A DNA stretch of 64,000 nucleotides from Anaerolineales bacterium (GCA_014379595.1 JACMLM010000067.1:62001-126000); one strand, 5' to 3'. Numbered from the stretch's first letter, positions 52,465 to 60,637 are shown. Numbers and translations are program-made. The notes: generated by a model from the sequence alone, not told the origin.

Positions 52465-53199
52465 ATGAATGACCAGCAACTTAAACAACTGGATGAACAA
52501 GGCTACTTGATCTTTAAAAATATGTTGTCATCTTCGCAAATTGAAGCTTTGCTTGGTTGGCTTGAGGAACTGTGGGCTAAGGAAGGCGATAGCGCGGGAG
52601 AAGAGAACTATATCGAAGTTGGTGTGAGGCGGCTTGCAAACCTTGCCAACAAAGGTGATATTTTTCGCGGGATCTATGCTCATCCACAAATACTGGAAGT
52701 GATCGAAACCATAATAGGACCAGATATGCGCGCCAGCATGGTCAATGCCCGTGATGTGCCTCCGAACACAGGCGTGCGCATGTCCTTTCACATGGACTCG
52801 GACAAGGGACGTGCGCGTGACGCAACTGGTTACAGCGCCGCAACTGCCATTTGGATGCTGGACCCGTTCACCGTTGAGAATGGTGCGACGGCGTTCGTCC
52901 CCGGCTCACATCTGCTCGGCAAAAGTCCAAAAGAGGTTCTCAGTGATTTAAATGCCTCGCACCCTGATGAAATCATTATCGAAGGTCAGTCAGGTGATGT
53001 ATTGGTCTTCAATGGTCACGGCTGGCATGCGGGCCGACCTAACTTGACGAATGGTCATCGCCGCGCAATCCTTGTTCATTATTTACGAGCAGATGTACCG
53101 CGGCCCGAAAACCGCCGTCAGCATGTTGAACCAGAAAATCAAACTGAGTTAACCCCACTTGAACGTGAATTGCTTGGATTGGATGATAAGTTAAGTTAA
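52465..53199 (+). CDS. Phytanoyl-CoA dioxygenase (PhyH) family protein
   Basis: 244 residues. SFHMDSD gives the HxD part of the iron facial triad and GWHAGRPNLTNGHRRAI the distal His with the Arg that holds 2-oxoglutarate. ENGATAFVPGSHLLG is also a family signature. It is a 2-oxoglutarate/Fe(II) oxygenase; bacterial members act on varied small molecules, and the substrate here is unknown. GGAGG 5 bases before the ATG. A hairpin terminator follows. Confidence 0.88.
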   Translation: MNDQQLKQLDEQGYLIFKNMLSSSQIEALLGWLEELWAKEGDSAGEENYIEVGVRRLANLANKGDIFRGIYAHPQILEVIETIIGPDMRASMVNARDVPPNTGVRMSFHMDSDKGRARDATGYSAATAIWMLDPFTVENGATAFVPGSHLLGKSPKEVLSDLNASHPDEIIIEGQSGDVLVFNGHGWHAGRPNLTNGHRRAILVHYLRADVPRPENRRQHVEPENQTELTPLERELLGLDDKLS

Positions 53200-53201
53200 A
53201 T

Positions 53202-53236
53202 AAAAACATCCGAGTTTATTAGACTCGGATGTTTTT
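53202..53236. terminator. Bidirectional terminator between the PhyH and ferritin genes
   Basis: 14-bp stem AAAAACATCCGAGT / ACTCGGATGTTTTT with a 7-base loop TTATTAG. It has A- and T-runs on both sides and sits between convergent genes. Confidence 0.88.
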
Positions 53237-53260
53237 ATTTATGCTTGGAATAGTATATTC

Positions 53261-53761
53261 TTATCCTGCGCCGCGTTTAGAGAGTTCATGATCAAGGATC
53301 ATCACACCGGTGCCTGTGCCACGCTCGTCGATCAGTTTCAAGTTCGCAACGATCTCGGCTGCGTTCTTTTCTTCCTCTACCTGCTCAGTGATGAACCATT
53401 GCAACATGACCTGTGAGGCATAGTCCTTCTCTGTGAGCGCCAATTCATACAGGGTGTGGATCGAAGCTGTGACCTTGGCTTCGTGAGCGGCTACTTCTTC
53501 AGCCAGCTCTAAATATGACTTCCACTCAGTTTTAGGTGCTTCAATTGCTTTAAGAGTAACTTTGCCGCCGCGCTCAAGAACATAGTCATATAGTTTCATG
53601 GCGTGGACTCGTTCTTCGGATTCCTGCATTCGCATCCAGTGGGTAAAGCCCGAGAGGCTGCGTTCTTCAAAATAGGCTGCCATTGAGAGATATAAATACG
53701 AGGAGAATAACTCCTTGTTGATCTGTTCATTCATTGCGTCTTGCATTATCTTTCCGATCAT
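53261..53761 (-). CDS. ftnA: Ferritin
   Basis: 166 residues. QINKELFSSYLYLSMAAYFE, with ferroxidase Glu and Tyr, SGFTHWMRMQESEERVHAMK (Glu and the ExxH motif) and WFITEQVEEEKNAAEIV are the non-heme bacterial ferritin signatures. It stores iron as a ferric core in a 24-mer. The ATG lies after AGGCAC-type weak ribosome site. No Fur-like box was evident by eye. Confidence 0.95.
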   Translation of the reverse strand: MIGKIMQDAMNEQINKELFSSYLYLSMAAYFEERSLSGFTHWMRMQESEERVHAMKLYDYVLERGGKVTLKAIEAPKTEWKSYLELAEEVAAHEAKVTASIHTLYELALTEKDYASQVMLQWFITEQVEEEKNAAEIVANLKLIDERGTGTGVMILDHELSKRGAG

Positions 53762-53807
53762 AGTGCCTCCATTTCCATTTCATTATACGTCGTTTTATTG
53801 ATAGGAT

Positions 53808-54407
53808 TTATCTTGTGTTAACTGGATTCTCGTCATCCCCATCCCATAATAGCGGATTGGCTTCGATGTAATCAGTTTTGTTTTGCAGATCCTTTTCATT
53901 GCGAATCACGTGCTCATAATAATTTCGCTGCCAAATAGGCGTCTCTTTAAATTCAGGAAATTTCCATATTTCTTTTGTAACACGGGATTTGAATTGTGCA
54001 ATGATCGCGCCAAGAGATGCTGGTTTGGGCCCACGGGGTAAGGGCGACCCATCCATGCTGACCGAGGAAATGGCTTGCAATGGTTTTACATCTGAATTCG
54101 GGCTTGCTTGACTCTGGCGGGTCGCCCCTACGTTCTCGTGAATAAATAAAATTCCATGAAAATGATTTGGCATGACCGCACGCGCACCTAATTCAACATA
54201 TGGTAATCGTTTGGGTAACTCCAACCATTCCCTTTCAACAATTTTTCCGACCTTGTTCAATTTCATTTCTTGATTCTTTATTTCCCCAAATAAAAATTCC
54301 CTTTGCCATGTCACAATGGTGACAAAATACGCACCCGCCTGAGAATAATCATATCCTTTCAAGCGGATGGATCGGCGATGATGAACCTTAGGATCAAACT
54401 TGACCAT
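53808..54407 (-). CDS. REP-associated tyrosine transposase (RAYT, IS200-like)
   Basis: About 199 residues from an ATG at 54407 (MVKFDPKVHHRRSIRLKG). AYFVTIVTWQREFLFGEI, the HUH motif VMPNHFHGILF and IWQRNYYEHVIRNEKDL (catalytic Tyr) followed by YIEANPLLW identify the TnpA_REP family, single-strand-specific nucleases that move or cut REP elements. Residues ~93-123 (from ATRQSQASPN to MDGSPLP) are encoded by a 94-bp repeat element lying in frame in the gene. A second copy lies just upstream (54435-54528). The family call is firm; whether the enzyme is still active is unknown. Confidence 0.88.
   Translation of the reverse strand: MVKFDPKVHHRRSIRLKGYDYSQAGAYFVTIVTWQREFLFGEIKNQEMKLNKVGKIVEREWLELPKRLPYVELGARAVMPNHFHGILFIHENVGATRQSQASPNSDVKPLQAISSVSMDGSPLPRGPKPASLGAIIAQFKSRVTKEIWKFPEFKETPIWQRNYYEHVIRNEKDLQNKTDYIEANPLLWDGDDENPVNTR
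54038..54131 (-). repeat. 94-bp REP-like element inside the RAYT gene (copy E2)
   Basis: Bounded on the plus strand by GTAAGGGCGACCC and GGGTCGCCCCTAC, near-inverted ends. Ungapped alignment by hand to 54435-54528 gives about 61 of 94 identities, including the central TTGC and GGTT words. It is translated as part of the transposase. Confidence 0.75.
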
Positions 54408-54434
54408 GATGGAATTATAAATGGTGTATCGCAC

Positions 54435-54528
54435 GTAGGGACGACCCGTCAATGCCATAAGACGTAATGATTTGCGACGGTTCTTTGCCTGACCATGACC
54501 TATGTTCACCCTGACCGGTCGCCCCTAC
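54435..54528 (-). repeat. 94-bp REP-like element upstream of the RAYT gene (copy E1)
   Basis: Ends GTAGGGACGACCCGTCA and TGACCGGTCGCCCCTAC are inverted with two mismatches in 17. Same length and orientation as the copy inside the gene. It ends 28 bases before the transposase ATG. Confidence 0.8.
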
Positions 54529-54608
54529 ACCACCCCCCAAACAACCTTCCGTGACACGAAACGTATATTATTAAAATTGATGACGTTTTTTACTAAAAGG
54601 ACAATGAC

Positions 54609-55004
54609 ATGCACAAACATAAAAAACATGGACACGGACATTATTTCCCAGGCGGAATGATTTGGTGGTTTATCTTTATGATGATGTTCATGAAGGGAGA
54701 ATGGTGGCCCTGGTTTTTGATACCAATTGGGTTCTGGATAGTTTGTGGTTCTATGTTCAAAGAAGATGCGCAAAAACCTGAAAGAAAGCATCCGCCAAAA
54801 TCGCACTTTGACTCTGCCCCTCCCCCCGTGCCGAGAGCTGACCCTGTACCCGTCCCTACGGGACAAATCCATCGCGCGGACTTGCTGCCCCTCACCTGTC
54901 CAAAATGCGGCGGACCCGTCCGCTCTTACGAGGTCAAATGGACAGGTGCGCAATCGGCGGCCTGCTCGTATTGTGGGTCAAATCTTCCCATGAAGAAGAC
55001 ATAA
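54609..55004 (+). CDS. Small His-rich membrane protein with a C-terminal zinc ribbon, unknown
   Basis: 131 residues. A His/Lys-rich N-terminus (MHKHKKHGHGHYFPGG) precedes two hydrophobic segments (MIWWFIFMMMFMKGEWWPWF and IPIGFWIVCGSMF). A Pro-rich linker (PPPVPRADPVPVPTG) leads to a zinc ribbon with LTCPKCGGPVRSYE and CSYCGSNLP. The two Cys pairs imply a metal or nucleic-acid/protein binding fold. AAAAGGA lies before the ATG. The linker coding region has CCCGTCCCTACGGG, which resembles nearby repeat ends. It stands alone between the RAYT locus and the 35-bp repeats. No function can be assigned. Confidence 0.6.
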   Translation: MHKHKKHGHGHYFPGGMIWWFIFMMMFMKGEWWPWFLIPIGFWIVCGSMFKEDAQKPERKHPPKSHFDSAPPPVPRADPVPVPTGQIHRADLLPLTCPKCGGPVRSYEVKWTGAQSAACSYCGSNLPMKKT

Positions 55005-55006
55005 CT

Positions 55007-55042
55007 CAAGCGGACATGACTCATCATTAATCAACCCCGCGC
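55007..55042 (+). repeat. 35-bp dispersed repeat, copy i
   Basis: Reads CAAGCGGACATGACTCATCA then TTAATCAACCCCGCGC. Starts 2 bases after the stop of the zinc-ribbon gene. Similar copies at 55170 and 57707. Confidence 0.75.
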
Positions 55043-55169
55043 AAACTCAAACATTATTCACGCCTAATCACCGCCCTGACGTGAACGTCTGGGCTATTCC
55101 TACAAAATCGGCTCAAGCCGATTAGTCCGTTTGCGTCCGTGAATCCGTGACACAGTCCGTTGATAACCT

Positions 55170-55204
55170 CACGCGGACATGGCTCGTCATCAATCACCCC
55201 TCGC
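55170..55204 (+). repeat. 35-bp dispersed repeat, copy ii
   Basis: Reads CACGCGGACATGGCTCGTCA then TCAATCACCCCTCGC. Lies just beyond the truncated end of the gene remnant at 55229. Confidence 0.75.
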
Positions 55205-55228
55205 CCAAATATCTCCAGTTCTGAATTT

Positions 55229-55384
55229 TCACATCTCAGAAAAAAGAAATTCGAGTTGACCTTTCCAGGCAAAAAGTACACCGGCCGTACCGAGCGAAAT
55301 ACCGCGCCACGACCATTGACCGATCCACGCGCCGAGCGTGAGGATGGCGAACAGGACGAACATTGATTCAGTGAATGGGTTCAT
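55229..55384 (-). pseudogene. N-terminal remnant of a membrane antiporter (AspT/YidE-like)
   Basis: A 51-codon frame from an ATG at 55384. The first ~40 residues form a membrane helix and a motif: ESMFVLFAILTLGAWIGQWS, then WRGISLGTAGVLFAW. The ISLGTAGVLF pattern is close to the duplicated N-terminal motif of AspT/YidE/YbjL-type antiporters, which normally continue with a glycine-rich helix and run past 500 residues. Here it breaks off into unrelated sequence and a stop, 25 bases before copy ii of the 35-bp repeat. I read it as a truncated gene; the match is short, so the family is tentative. Confidence 0.4.
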
Positions 55385-55587
55385 AATAAGTCAATCTCTA
55401 TTTTGAAATTGCCCCGCAATTGTAGCTGATATTATCAATGGTAATTTCGAGATGAAGCAAGAACGTCAGTCGTTTCGTAGAACAAGCCATGAGAAATAAA
55501 ATTTGTGCAAGGAAAAGTGTCCGCTTTTGGTTTTTTCTACGATATGTAAATATACTTGCATGAAAGCCTTCCCTTGAGGAGATGTAT

Positions 55588-56145
55588 ATGGAGCATGAAG
55601 GACCGCGGCAGGTGGAGATCGAGCTTACTACCATCCAGCGTGCATTGGCAGGCGAGGAAGCGGCGCTGGCACAGATCTATGATGCCTATGCCAGGCCGAT
55701 CTATCGCTACCACTATTCACGTGTGGGTAATGCCGCCGATGCCGAAGACCTGACATCGCAGACGTTCATTGCGGCGCTGGAGGCCCTGCCTCGCTATCAA
55801 CATCGCGGACGTTTCACCGCGTGGATGTTTCAGATCGCACGCAACAAGGCGATGGATCATTTTCGCAAAAATCACAGCATGAGCGATATGACCGATTCTG
55901 TAGCAGACCCTATTCAAACCGATGCCATCGAAGCGATCTACCAGAATGAGTCGCGTGCAAGGCTTAGAACGTTGATGCGGTTATTGGACGATGATGAGCG
56001 GGAGCTATTACGCCTGCGATTTACGGCTGAGCTTTCTTTCGTGCAGATCGGTCAATTGCTTGGGCGCAGTGAAGATGCCGCGCGGAAATCCATTCGACGC
56101 ATATTGGATCGTTTGGCCCTTCAAATGGAGGCGCAAAATGCCTGA
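55588..56145 (+). CDS. ECF-type RNA polymerase sigma factor
   Basis: About 185 residues. Region 2 is AEDLTSQTFIAALEALPRYQ with RFTAWMFQIARNKAMDHFRK; region 4 is DERELLRLRFTAELSFVQIG with LGRSEDAARKSIRRILDRL. The ATG at 55588 has TGAGGAG 6 bases upstream; an ATG at 55582 is too close. The stop lies 8 bases inside the next gene, a likely anti-sigma factor, so the pair is coupled. It is expected to direct RNA polymerase to a small regulon in response to an envelope signal. Confidence 0.92.
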   Translation: MEHEGPRQVEIELTTIQRALAGEEAALAQIYDAYARPIYRYHYSRVGNAADAEDLTSQTFIAALEALPRYQHRGRFTAWMFQIARNKAMDHFRKNHSMSDMTDSVADPIQTDAIEAIYQNESRARLRTLMRLLDDDERELLRLRFTAELSFVQIGQLLGRSEDAARKSIRRILDRLALQMEAQNA

Positions 56146-57571
56146 GCCGATTCAATCGTCAGAGTTGGAAAAAGCTGTGAGAGATGTATCAGCCGTCCCT
56201 GAGCCAGATGCGGAGTTCGTCAACGCCCTGCGCGCCCGCTTCATTGCGGAAGGTCATGCAAGCGCGATCAAACATCAGGAGAACCAAATGAAAAGCAGAA
56301 GTTTGACAAAGCGTTTGACGTGGGCTGTGGTTGTGCTCATTTTGGTTGCGCTGGTATTGTTATCCACGAGCCCGACCGTGGTGAATGCGTTGAAGCGTTT
56401 GTTAGGGTATGTGCCGAATGTGGGCATCATTGACCAATCAGCGCAGGTAATGGTGTTGAGCGAACCAGTGACAATGACACGCGACGGCTTCACTCTCACG
56501 GTAGAGCAGGCAGTGTTGAACAATGGGATGCTGACGATCGTGTATTCGTATGTTATGCCCGCAGACTTTGTATTTGTCCCCGACCCAAACGGTATATTTG
56601 GCGAATCGTCCTACCTCATTTTGGCCGATGGTACACGGGTCGATATTGTGGCGGGCAAACAGGTGAACACAGCCGATTGCCCCTCATGCAGTGTGCGCTA
56701 TGCAATGGACCTTGCACCTGTGCCCAGCGGTCTGGAATCAGCGACGTTCGTAGTGCCGACATTGGTGATGATGCAAGTGGGCGCAGCGCCGGAAGATTGG
56801 AGGATTCCATTGAAACTCAAACCTGCCGGCCCCGATGATTTTGCGCCGGTGATCGAATTGGAAGTTACCCCTCCACCCACAGCGACCCAGTCAGTGAGCG
56901 AGACACCGACAGAATCTGTCAACACGTATGGCATCACGAACATCCTCGATAAAGTTATTGTGTTGCCCGACGGATATATTTTATATGGTATTACGGCGTG
57001 GACTGACCCCAGCGTTCTGCCATACGGTGCTGGCGCCATCCTTGCCACTATTACCGATGCGAATGGCGCGCAGGTGCCTTACGATTATGCCGACCCTGGC
57101 ATCTATACATTGACCAGCGACCAGAAGATCTATTGGGCGTATAAAGTGGCCAAGGACGTTGCCACGCCATTGACCCTCAACTTTGTGATGACCGCCTCTC
57201 TCCCAGCCGACGGCGGGGCTTTCACCTTTGACCCTGGCGCTGACCCTCAGCTTGGTCAAAAATGGGATATCAACCAGGATGCTGTGGTGAATGGACAGGT
57301 AGTGCATGTACTCTCCGCCGAACAGGGAGGCATCGAGCCAGGCTACTTCCAGTTCATGATGCAATCTGAAGGAAACATCGTGGGCGCAGCCATCACTGAC
57401 CTGGCGCACCCGCCGCAAGGGTCTGGCGGCGGTGGCGGCGGCCTGCCAGAGACTACTTTCGCCGCGGGGTTCCAGTATCAAATGCCCCTGCCGCCGGGAC
57501 CGTTCACGTATACGTTCATAAATGTCCAGATCATCGTCCCCGGCGATTGGAAGTTGACGTGGAGCCCGTAG
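56138..57571 (+). CDS. Membrane anti-sigma-like protein with a large extracytoplasmic domain
   Basis: About 477 residues from the ATG at 56138. The N-terminal ~60 residues are cytoplasmic and acidic (LEKAVRDVSAVPEPDAEFVN), in the place of a sigma-binding domain. A single helix follows (LTWAVVVLILVALVLLSTSP). The ~390-residue outside part has two beta-rich segments separated by a Thr/Pro/Ser linker (PPPTATQSVSETPTESV) and a CPSC motif at ~180, then a glycine-rich tail. This resembles DUF4179-type anti-sigma partners. The overlap with the sigma gene supports a regulatory pair; the ligand sensed outside is unknown. Confidence 0.72.
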   Translation: MPEPIQSSELEKAVRDVSAVPEPDAEFVNALRARFIAEGHASAIKHQENQMKSRSLTKRLTWAVVVLILVALVLLSTSPTVVNALKRLLGYVPNVGIIDQSAQVMVLSEPVTMTRDGFTLTVEQAVLNNGMLTIVYSYVMPADFVFVPDPNGIFGESSYLILADGTRVDIVAGKQVNTADCPSCSVRYAMDLAPVPSGLESATFVVPTLVMMQVGAAPEDWRIPLKLKPAGPDDFAPVIELEVTPPPTATQSVSETPTESVNTYGITNILDKVIVLPDGYILYGITAWTDPSVLPYGAGAILATITDANGAQVPYDYADPGIYTLTSDQKIYWAYKVAKDVATPLTLNFVMTASLPADGGAFTFDPGADPQLGQKWDINQDAVVNGQVVHVLSAEQGGIEPGYFQFMMQSEGNIVGAAITDLAHPPQGSGGGGGGLPETTFAAGFQYQMPLPPGPFTYTFINVQIIVPGDWKLTWSP

Positions 57572-57609
57572 GTTGACGAATCTGAATCCGCGATTCGTGT
57601 AAAGCTCTT

Positions 57610-57651
57610 AACGAGATAACACTGGGACATTCCGCCCAGTGTTATCTCGTT
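57610..57651 (+). terminator. Long hairpin after the anti-sigma gene
   Basis: 17-bp stem AACGAGATAACACTGGG / CCCAGTGTTATCTCGTT with an 8-base loop. No clear T-run, so it may be a terminator or a REP-type palindrome. Confidence 0.6.
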
Positions 57652-57706
57652 ATCCAAAATGCTCGCTTTGTGCAATTTCACAATATTTTTCGCTCTTTTC
57701 TCCTCT

Positions 57707-57742
57707 CACGCGGACATGACTCATTATCAATCAGCCCCTCGC
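57707..57742 (+). repeat. 35-bp dispersed repeat, copy iii
   Basis: Reads CACGCGGACATGACTCATTA then TCAATCAGCCCCTCGC. It ends 6 bases before the stop of the NUDIX gene on the other strand. Confidence 0.75.
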
Positions 57743-57748
57743 ATAACA

Positions 57749-58348
57749 CTATAAAGCAAAATATCTCATTAATGCGCTAAGAGTAAACGTATCTTCAATT
57801 TTATCCTCACGCACCATGTTCTTAATTTCATCTATGTTAAAAAACTTAAAATCCAATATACCTTCTTCTTGACTCATTTTGCTTGTGATAACCTCAACAT
57901 CGAGCAAAACTAATCCAACAGGGTTTTCAAAGAATGTTGTGTTTTGATATAAGGAACCAATTTTCCTGCTGCTTATAACTTCACACTGACCAATCTCTTC
58001 TATCGTTTCCCTTTTAGCAGTTGCAATGTTATCTTCATCATTAGGGTCGCCAAAACCTCTCGGGCAGGCCCAGAACCATTTGGCTGGAACAGGTCGCCAT
58101 TCCCACACAAGCCCTATTTCATTGTTTTGGTTTCTAACCAAAATTACAGTATTGTTTTCTGGTTCCTTAATTGAAAAAGTGTCATACAAGAATTCTCCAC
58201 CGGCAGATGTAATAATATACCTTAGGAGCTTAACATTTAGTTTGATATTTTCCAGAACAATATTTGTATCACCTCCACCAAATCGCCATTCAAATGATGA
58301 TTCATTGTTTTTAATTTTCTTTTTTATTATTGGGATAATATTTTCCAT
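57749..58348 (-). CDS. NUDIX hydrolase 1
   Basis: 199 residues. The NUDIX box reads GFGDPNDEDNIATAKRETIE with EIG, fitting G-x5-E-x7-REUxEExGU. An unusual N-terminal stretch of ~80 residues (VKLLRYIITSAGGEFLYDTF) precedes it. PVPAKWFWACPRGFGD suggests an ADP-sugar or related diphosphate substrate. It is last in the order NUDIX 2, orphan, NUDIX 1 on the minus strand, with a 40-base gap to the orphan. The region is visibly richer in A and T than the neighbouring sigma pair. The substrate is unknown. Confidence 0.82.
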   Translation of the reverse strand: MENIIPIIKKKIKNNESSFEWRFGGGDTNIVLENIKLNVKLLRYIITSAGGEFLYDTFSIKEPENNTVILVRNQNNEIGLVWEWRPVPAKWFWACPRGFGDPNDEDNIATAKRETIEEIGQCEVISSRKIGSLYQNTTFFENPVGLVLLDVEVITSKMSQEEGILDFKFFNIDEIKNMVREDKIEDTFTLSALMRYFAL

Positions 58349-58388
58349 TTTGCGAATCCTTAGATTTAGTCTGTATTTAGTATTGATG

Positions 58389-59855
58389 TTACTTCTGAGG
58401 TGGTGGAGCCGTTAACCAATCCCTAACTCTACCAATCATTACTTCTTTATCTTTTTGAATAAAAAAGCTTCCTATTTTTTCCTTAAGCGGGCCGATTTTG
58501 ACACCAGCTTTTTCAAGCGTAGTAGAAGCGAGTTCTCCTACTAGGCTTGCAACCAAAGGAATATCCCCAAGGTATTCTCCCAATCTGTGACTAACGTAAA
58601 CCCTGATACCAAATGACAGGCCTTTGTAGCTATACTCAACAATTCGACCTTTTCCGCTCTGCTTTATTATTACATTCGAAAAGTGTTGAGTAAGGAAATC
58701 AAGATGTTTTAACTCTTCCTTTTTGATAAAACCTTTAGGAAGACCTTTTGTTATCCTAATCTCTCTAATTCTTTCAATTTGTTTTTGTACTTCTTTTTTA
58801 TTCAATACATAAATTATTTTTTCAATCATACTTGACTGAGACTCAATTTCCTCGGGGACAATAATATTATTTTCGCTTACACCGCTCGCGATATTTGAAG
58901 TATCTACTAAATTCATATGCTTTTCTCGCACAGGAAACGGCAGAAGTGAGTCTGAACGATCCGAAAATACCAGCCTTCCATTAGCTGAAGATTCACTAAT
59001 CGTTTCGTTGTAGCATCTGTCGATATCTAAATGAAGGAGTTCTCTTAATTTGGAATCGTAATCATAAATGTGCTGATATAGATTAGATCTCTGGTTTAGC
59101 CATCTTGCTTGTTCCTTTATACGATACCTATGGTGGCTTCTTGCAATTTTCTTCATTTCACGAAAGGTGTTAATATAGTCCTTTGCAAACTCCCTTCCAT
59201 GCTCCGTCTTCAATCCATCAATCAGTTCCATGTTGTTTATGTTCTTTTCTAACTTTTCCCAAGTTGAAGTCTGTGGCAATTGAGCCCGCATTATTAGATT
59301 GGGTGCATTTAGGTAATTCTTGGTTAAGTATTCAAGAACACGCTGAAGCGTATCACGTTGATATTCGAAGTATTCCTTTTTTTTGCCGTCAACACGAATC
59401 CCTTTAAGCATGTTTTTGAAATTATGCTGTGATTTTATATTTTCATAAATCCTCAGTCTCTCACTAGAACTGAACCCCGGCCAACCTGACATAGCAAACA
59501 TGGATGAGCCAGTAACATTTTTGAATTGATTTGCACAATCTGTTAAAAAACCTGTTGGTGTCAAATCAAGATCTGGGTCATGAATACAAATTGAAAACAG
59601 AGGTATTTTTGACTTTATAAAGAAATCAGCTATATTTAACCATCCTGGCGAGTCAAGGTATTGATTTCTAGGCACACATATGATTTCACCCCACAGGATT
59701 TGTTTTATAGAAATTGCTGCCGCCGATGTAGTATGCAATAACCACGTTTTGTTATCGTCAGGTACCCACCAATTATCCTTTTCCATTGCTTTGCTCGAAA
59801 AATGCGCTGTTTTTGCACTATCCAAAGAGCCAACAAAGCGGTAATTTGCGTTCAT
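58389..59855 (-). CDS. Orphan protein between two NUDIX genes, unknown
   Basis: About 488 residues from an ATG at 59855, preceded by AAGGAGG. No family recognised. The N-terminal ~170 residues look globular, with WLLHTTSAAAISIKQILWGE, LFSICIHDPDLDLTPTGFLT and AMSGWPGFSSSERLRIYENI. The middle (~170-290) is long, helical and charged (ARSHHRYRIKEQARWLNQRS). The C-terminal third has IIYVLNKKEVQKQIERIREI and RIVEYSYKGLSFGIRVYVSH. No membrane helix, Walker motif or nuclease motif is evident. Flanked on both sides by NUDIX hydrolases on the same strand, it probably works with them on a nucleotide or its derivative. I would not assign a function. Confidence 0.65.
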   Translation of the reverse strand: MNANYRFVGSLDSAKTAHFSSKAMEKDNWWVPDDNKTWLLHTTSAAAISIKQILWGEIICVPRNQYLDSPGWLNIADFFIKSKIPLFSICIHDPDLDLTPTGFLTDCANQFKNVTGSSMFAMSGWPGFSSSERLRIYENIKSQHNFKNMLKGIRVDGKKKEYFEYQRDTLQRVLEYLTKNYLNAPNLIMRAQLPQTSTWEKLEKNINNMELIDGLKTEHGREFAKDYINTFREMKKIARSHHRYRIKEQARWLNQRSNLYQHIYDYDSKLRELLHLDIDRCYNETISESSANGRLVFSDRSDSLLPFPVREKHMNLVDTSNIASGVSENNIIVPEEIESQSSMIEKIIYVLNKKEVQKQIERIREIRITKGLPKGFIKKEELKHLDFLTQHFSNVIIKQSGKGRIVEYSYKGLSFGIRVYVSHRLGEYLGDIPLVASLVGELASTTLEKAGVKIGPLKEKIGSFFIQKDKEVMIGRVRDWLTAPPPQK

Positions 59856-59904
59856 TGTATCCTCCTTCAAACATAGTTGAATCCTTTTTTCATCTTTTCA
59901 TCGG

Positions 59905-60576
59905 CTAAAGAGTTTTTCTTTTATACATTATATAAGCCATAATCGTGAACCAATCTGTGATCTGACCGCTGAAAATCCAGTTTTCCAATTCATCTAAATT
60001 TAAGAGCTCAATTTTTTGTATTGCTTCATCTGCTGGTTTTTGAGGTTCACCTTCATTGAGTTCCGCATAATAAAAGACAGTACCAGGATCACTACCAACT
60101 TCAACTAATCTTTTCGGTGATAAAGCAACTTCTTCTAATAACTCTTTTTTTGCATTTTCCTCGGCTGATAATCCAGGTTCGCCAAATCCTCGGGGAAATT
60201 CCCAATACCAACTTCTAGTTTCGTGGCGAAAATGCTTTAAGAGTAAAACTTTGTCACCTTGAACAGGCATTACCACAACGCCAATTCCACCTTTGAGACT
60301 TGCTCGACTAATTGATCGAGTGTACCCACCAATCCTCCCGTCAGGATGCTCTACTAGATCTCGTACTATATATTCCCATTGATCTTCAGCTAAAATACCA
60401 ATATCAATCCACTCTGGCTTTTTCCCTACCTCTTTATATTCTTTTTTTAGTTTTGCTTGTAATCTCCTTAGCTCTTCGCGCTCAGTAATTATCCTGATGA
60501 TACCTTCTTCATCAGGATTTACAAACAACTGCGGATGTTCTTTCATTAGTTTGAAATACTTTGTCAGCGAAGCCAT
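59905..60576 (-). CDS. NUDIX hydrolase 2 (ADP-ribose pyrophosphatase-like)
   Basis: 223 residues. The NUDIX box is GFGEPGLSAEENAKKELLEE with VAL, where the first Arg is Lys and the terminal Gly is Ala, both tolerated changes. An N-terminal ~100 residues (PQLFVNPDEEGIIRIITERE) precede it. LLLKHFRHETRSWYWEFPRG resembles ADP-ribose/ADP-sugar pyrophosphatases. It is the first of the three-gene group. TATAAT (minus strand, 60597-60602) suggests its own promoter, with a poor -35. The substrate is unknown. Confidence 0.82.
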   Translation of the reverse strand: MASLTKYFKLMKEHPQLFVNPDEEGIIRIITEREELRRLQAKLKKEYKEVGKKPEWIDIGILAEDQWEYIVRDLVEHPDGRIGGYTRSISRASLKGGIGVVVMPVQGDKVLLLKHFRHETRSWYWEFPRGFGEPGLSAEENAKKELLEEVALSPKRLVEVGSDPGTVFYYAELNEGEPQKPADEAIQKIELLNLDELENWIFSGQITDWFTIMAYIMYKRKTL

Positions 60577-60637
60577 TTTGTTTGTCCCATATGAATATTA
60601 TACAAACAAATCATGCAAAACACTATTACTTTTTATA

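Larger units (their letters stand above)
55005..55587. other. Gene-poor stretch with repeats and a broken gene
   Basis: About 580 bases. It holds two 35-bp repeat copies (55007, 55170), a palindrome AATCGGCT/AGCCGATT (near 55104-55121), the short gene remnant at 55229-55384, and the leader of the sigma factor gene. The rest (55385-55570) shows nothing I can name. Confidence 0.6.

Noticed and set aside
53808-55004. A complete insertion sequence with terminal repeats
   Set aside because: RAYT genes are single-copy domesticated-type transposases. I see REP-like elements but no IS200-type ends or target duplication around the gene.
55007-57742. CRISPR array
   Set aside because: The 35-bp repeats are only three in number, with irregular and very long spacing, and there are no cas genes.
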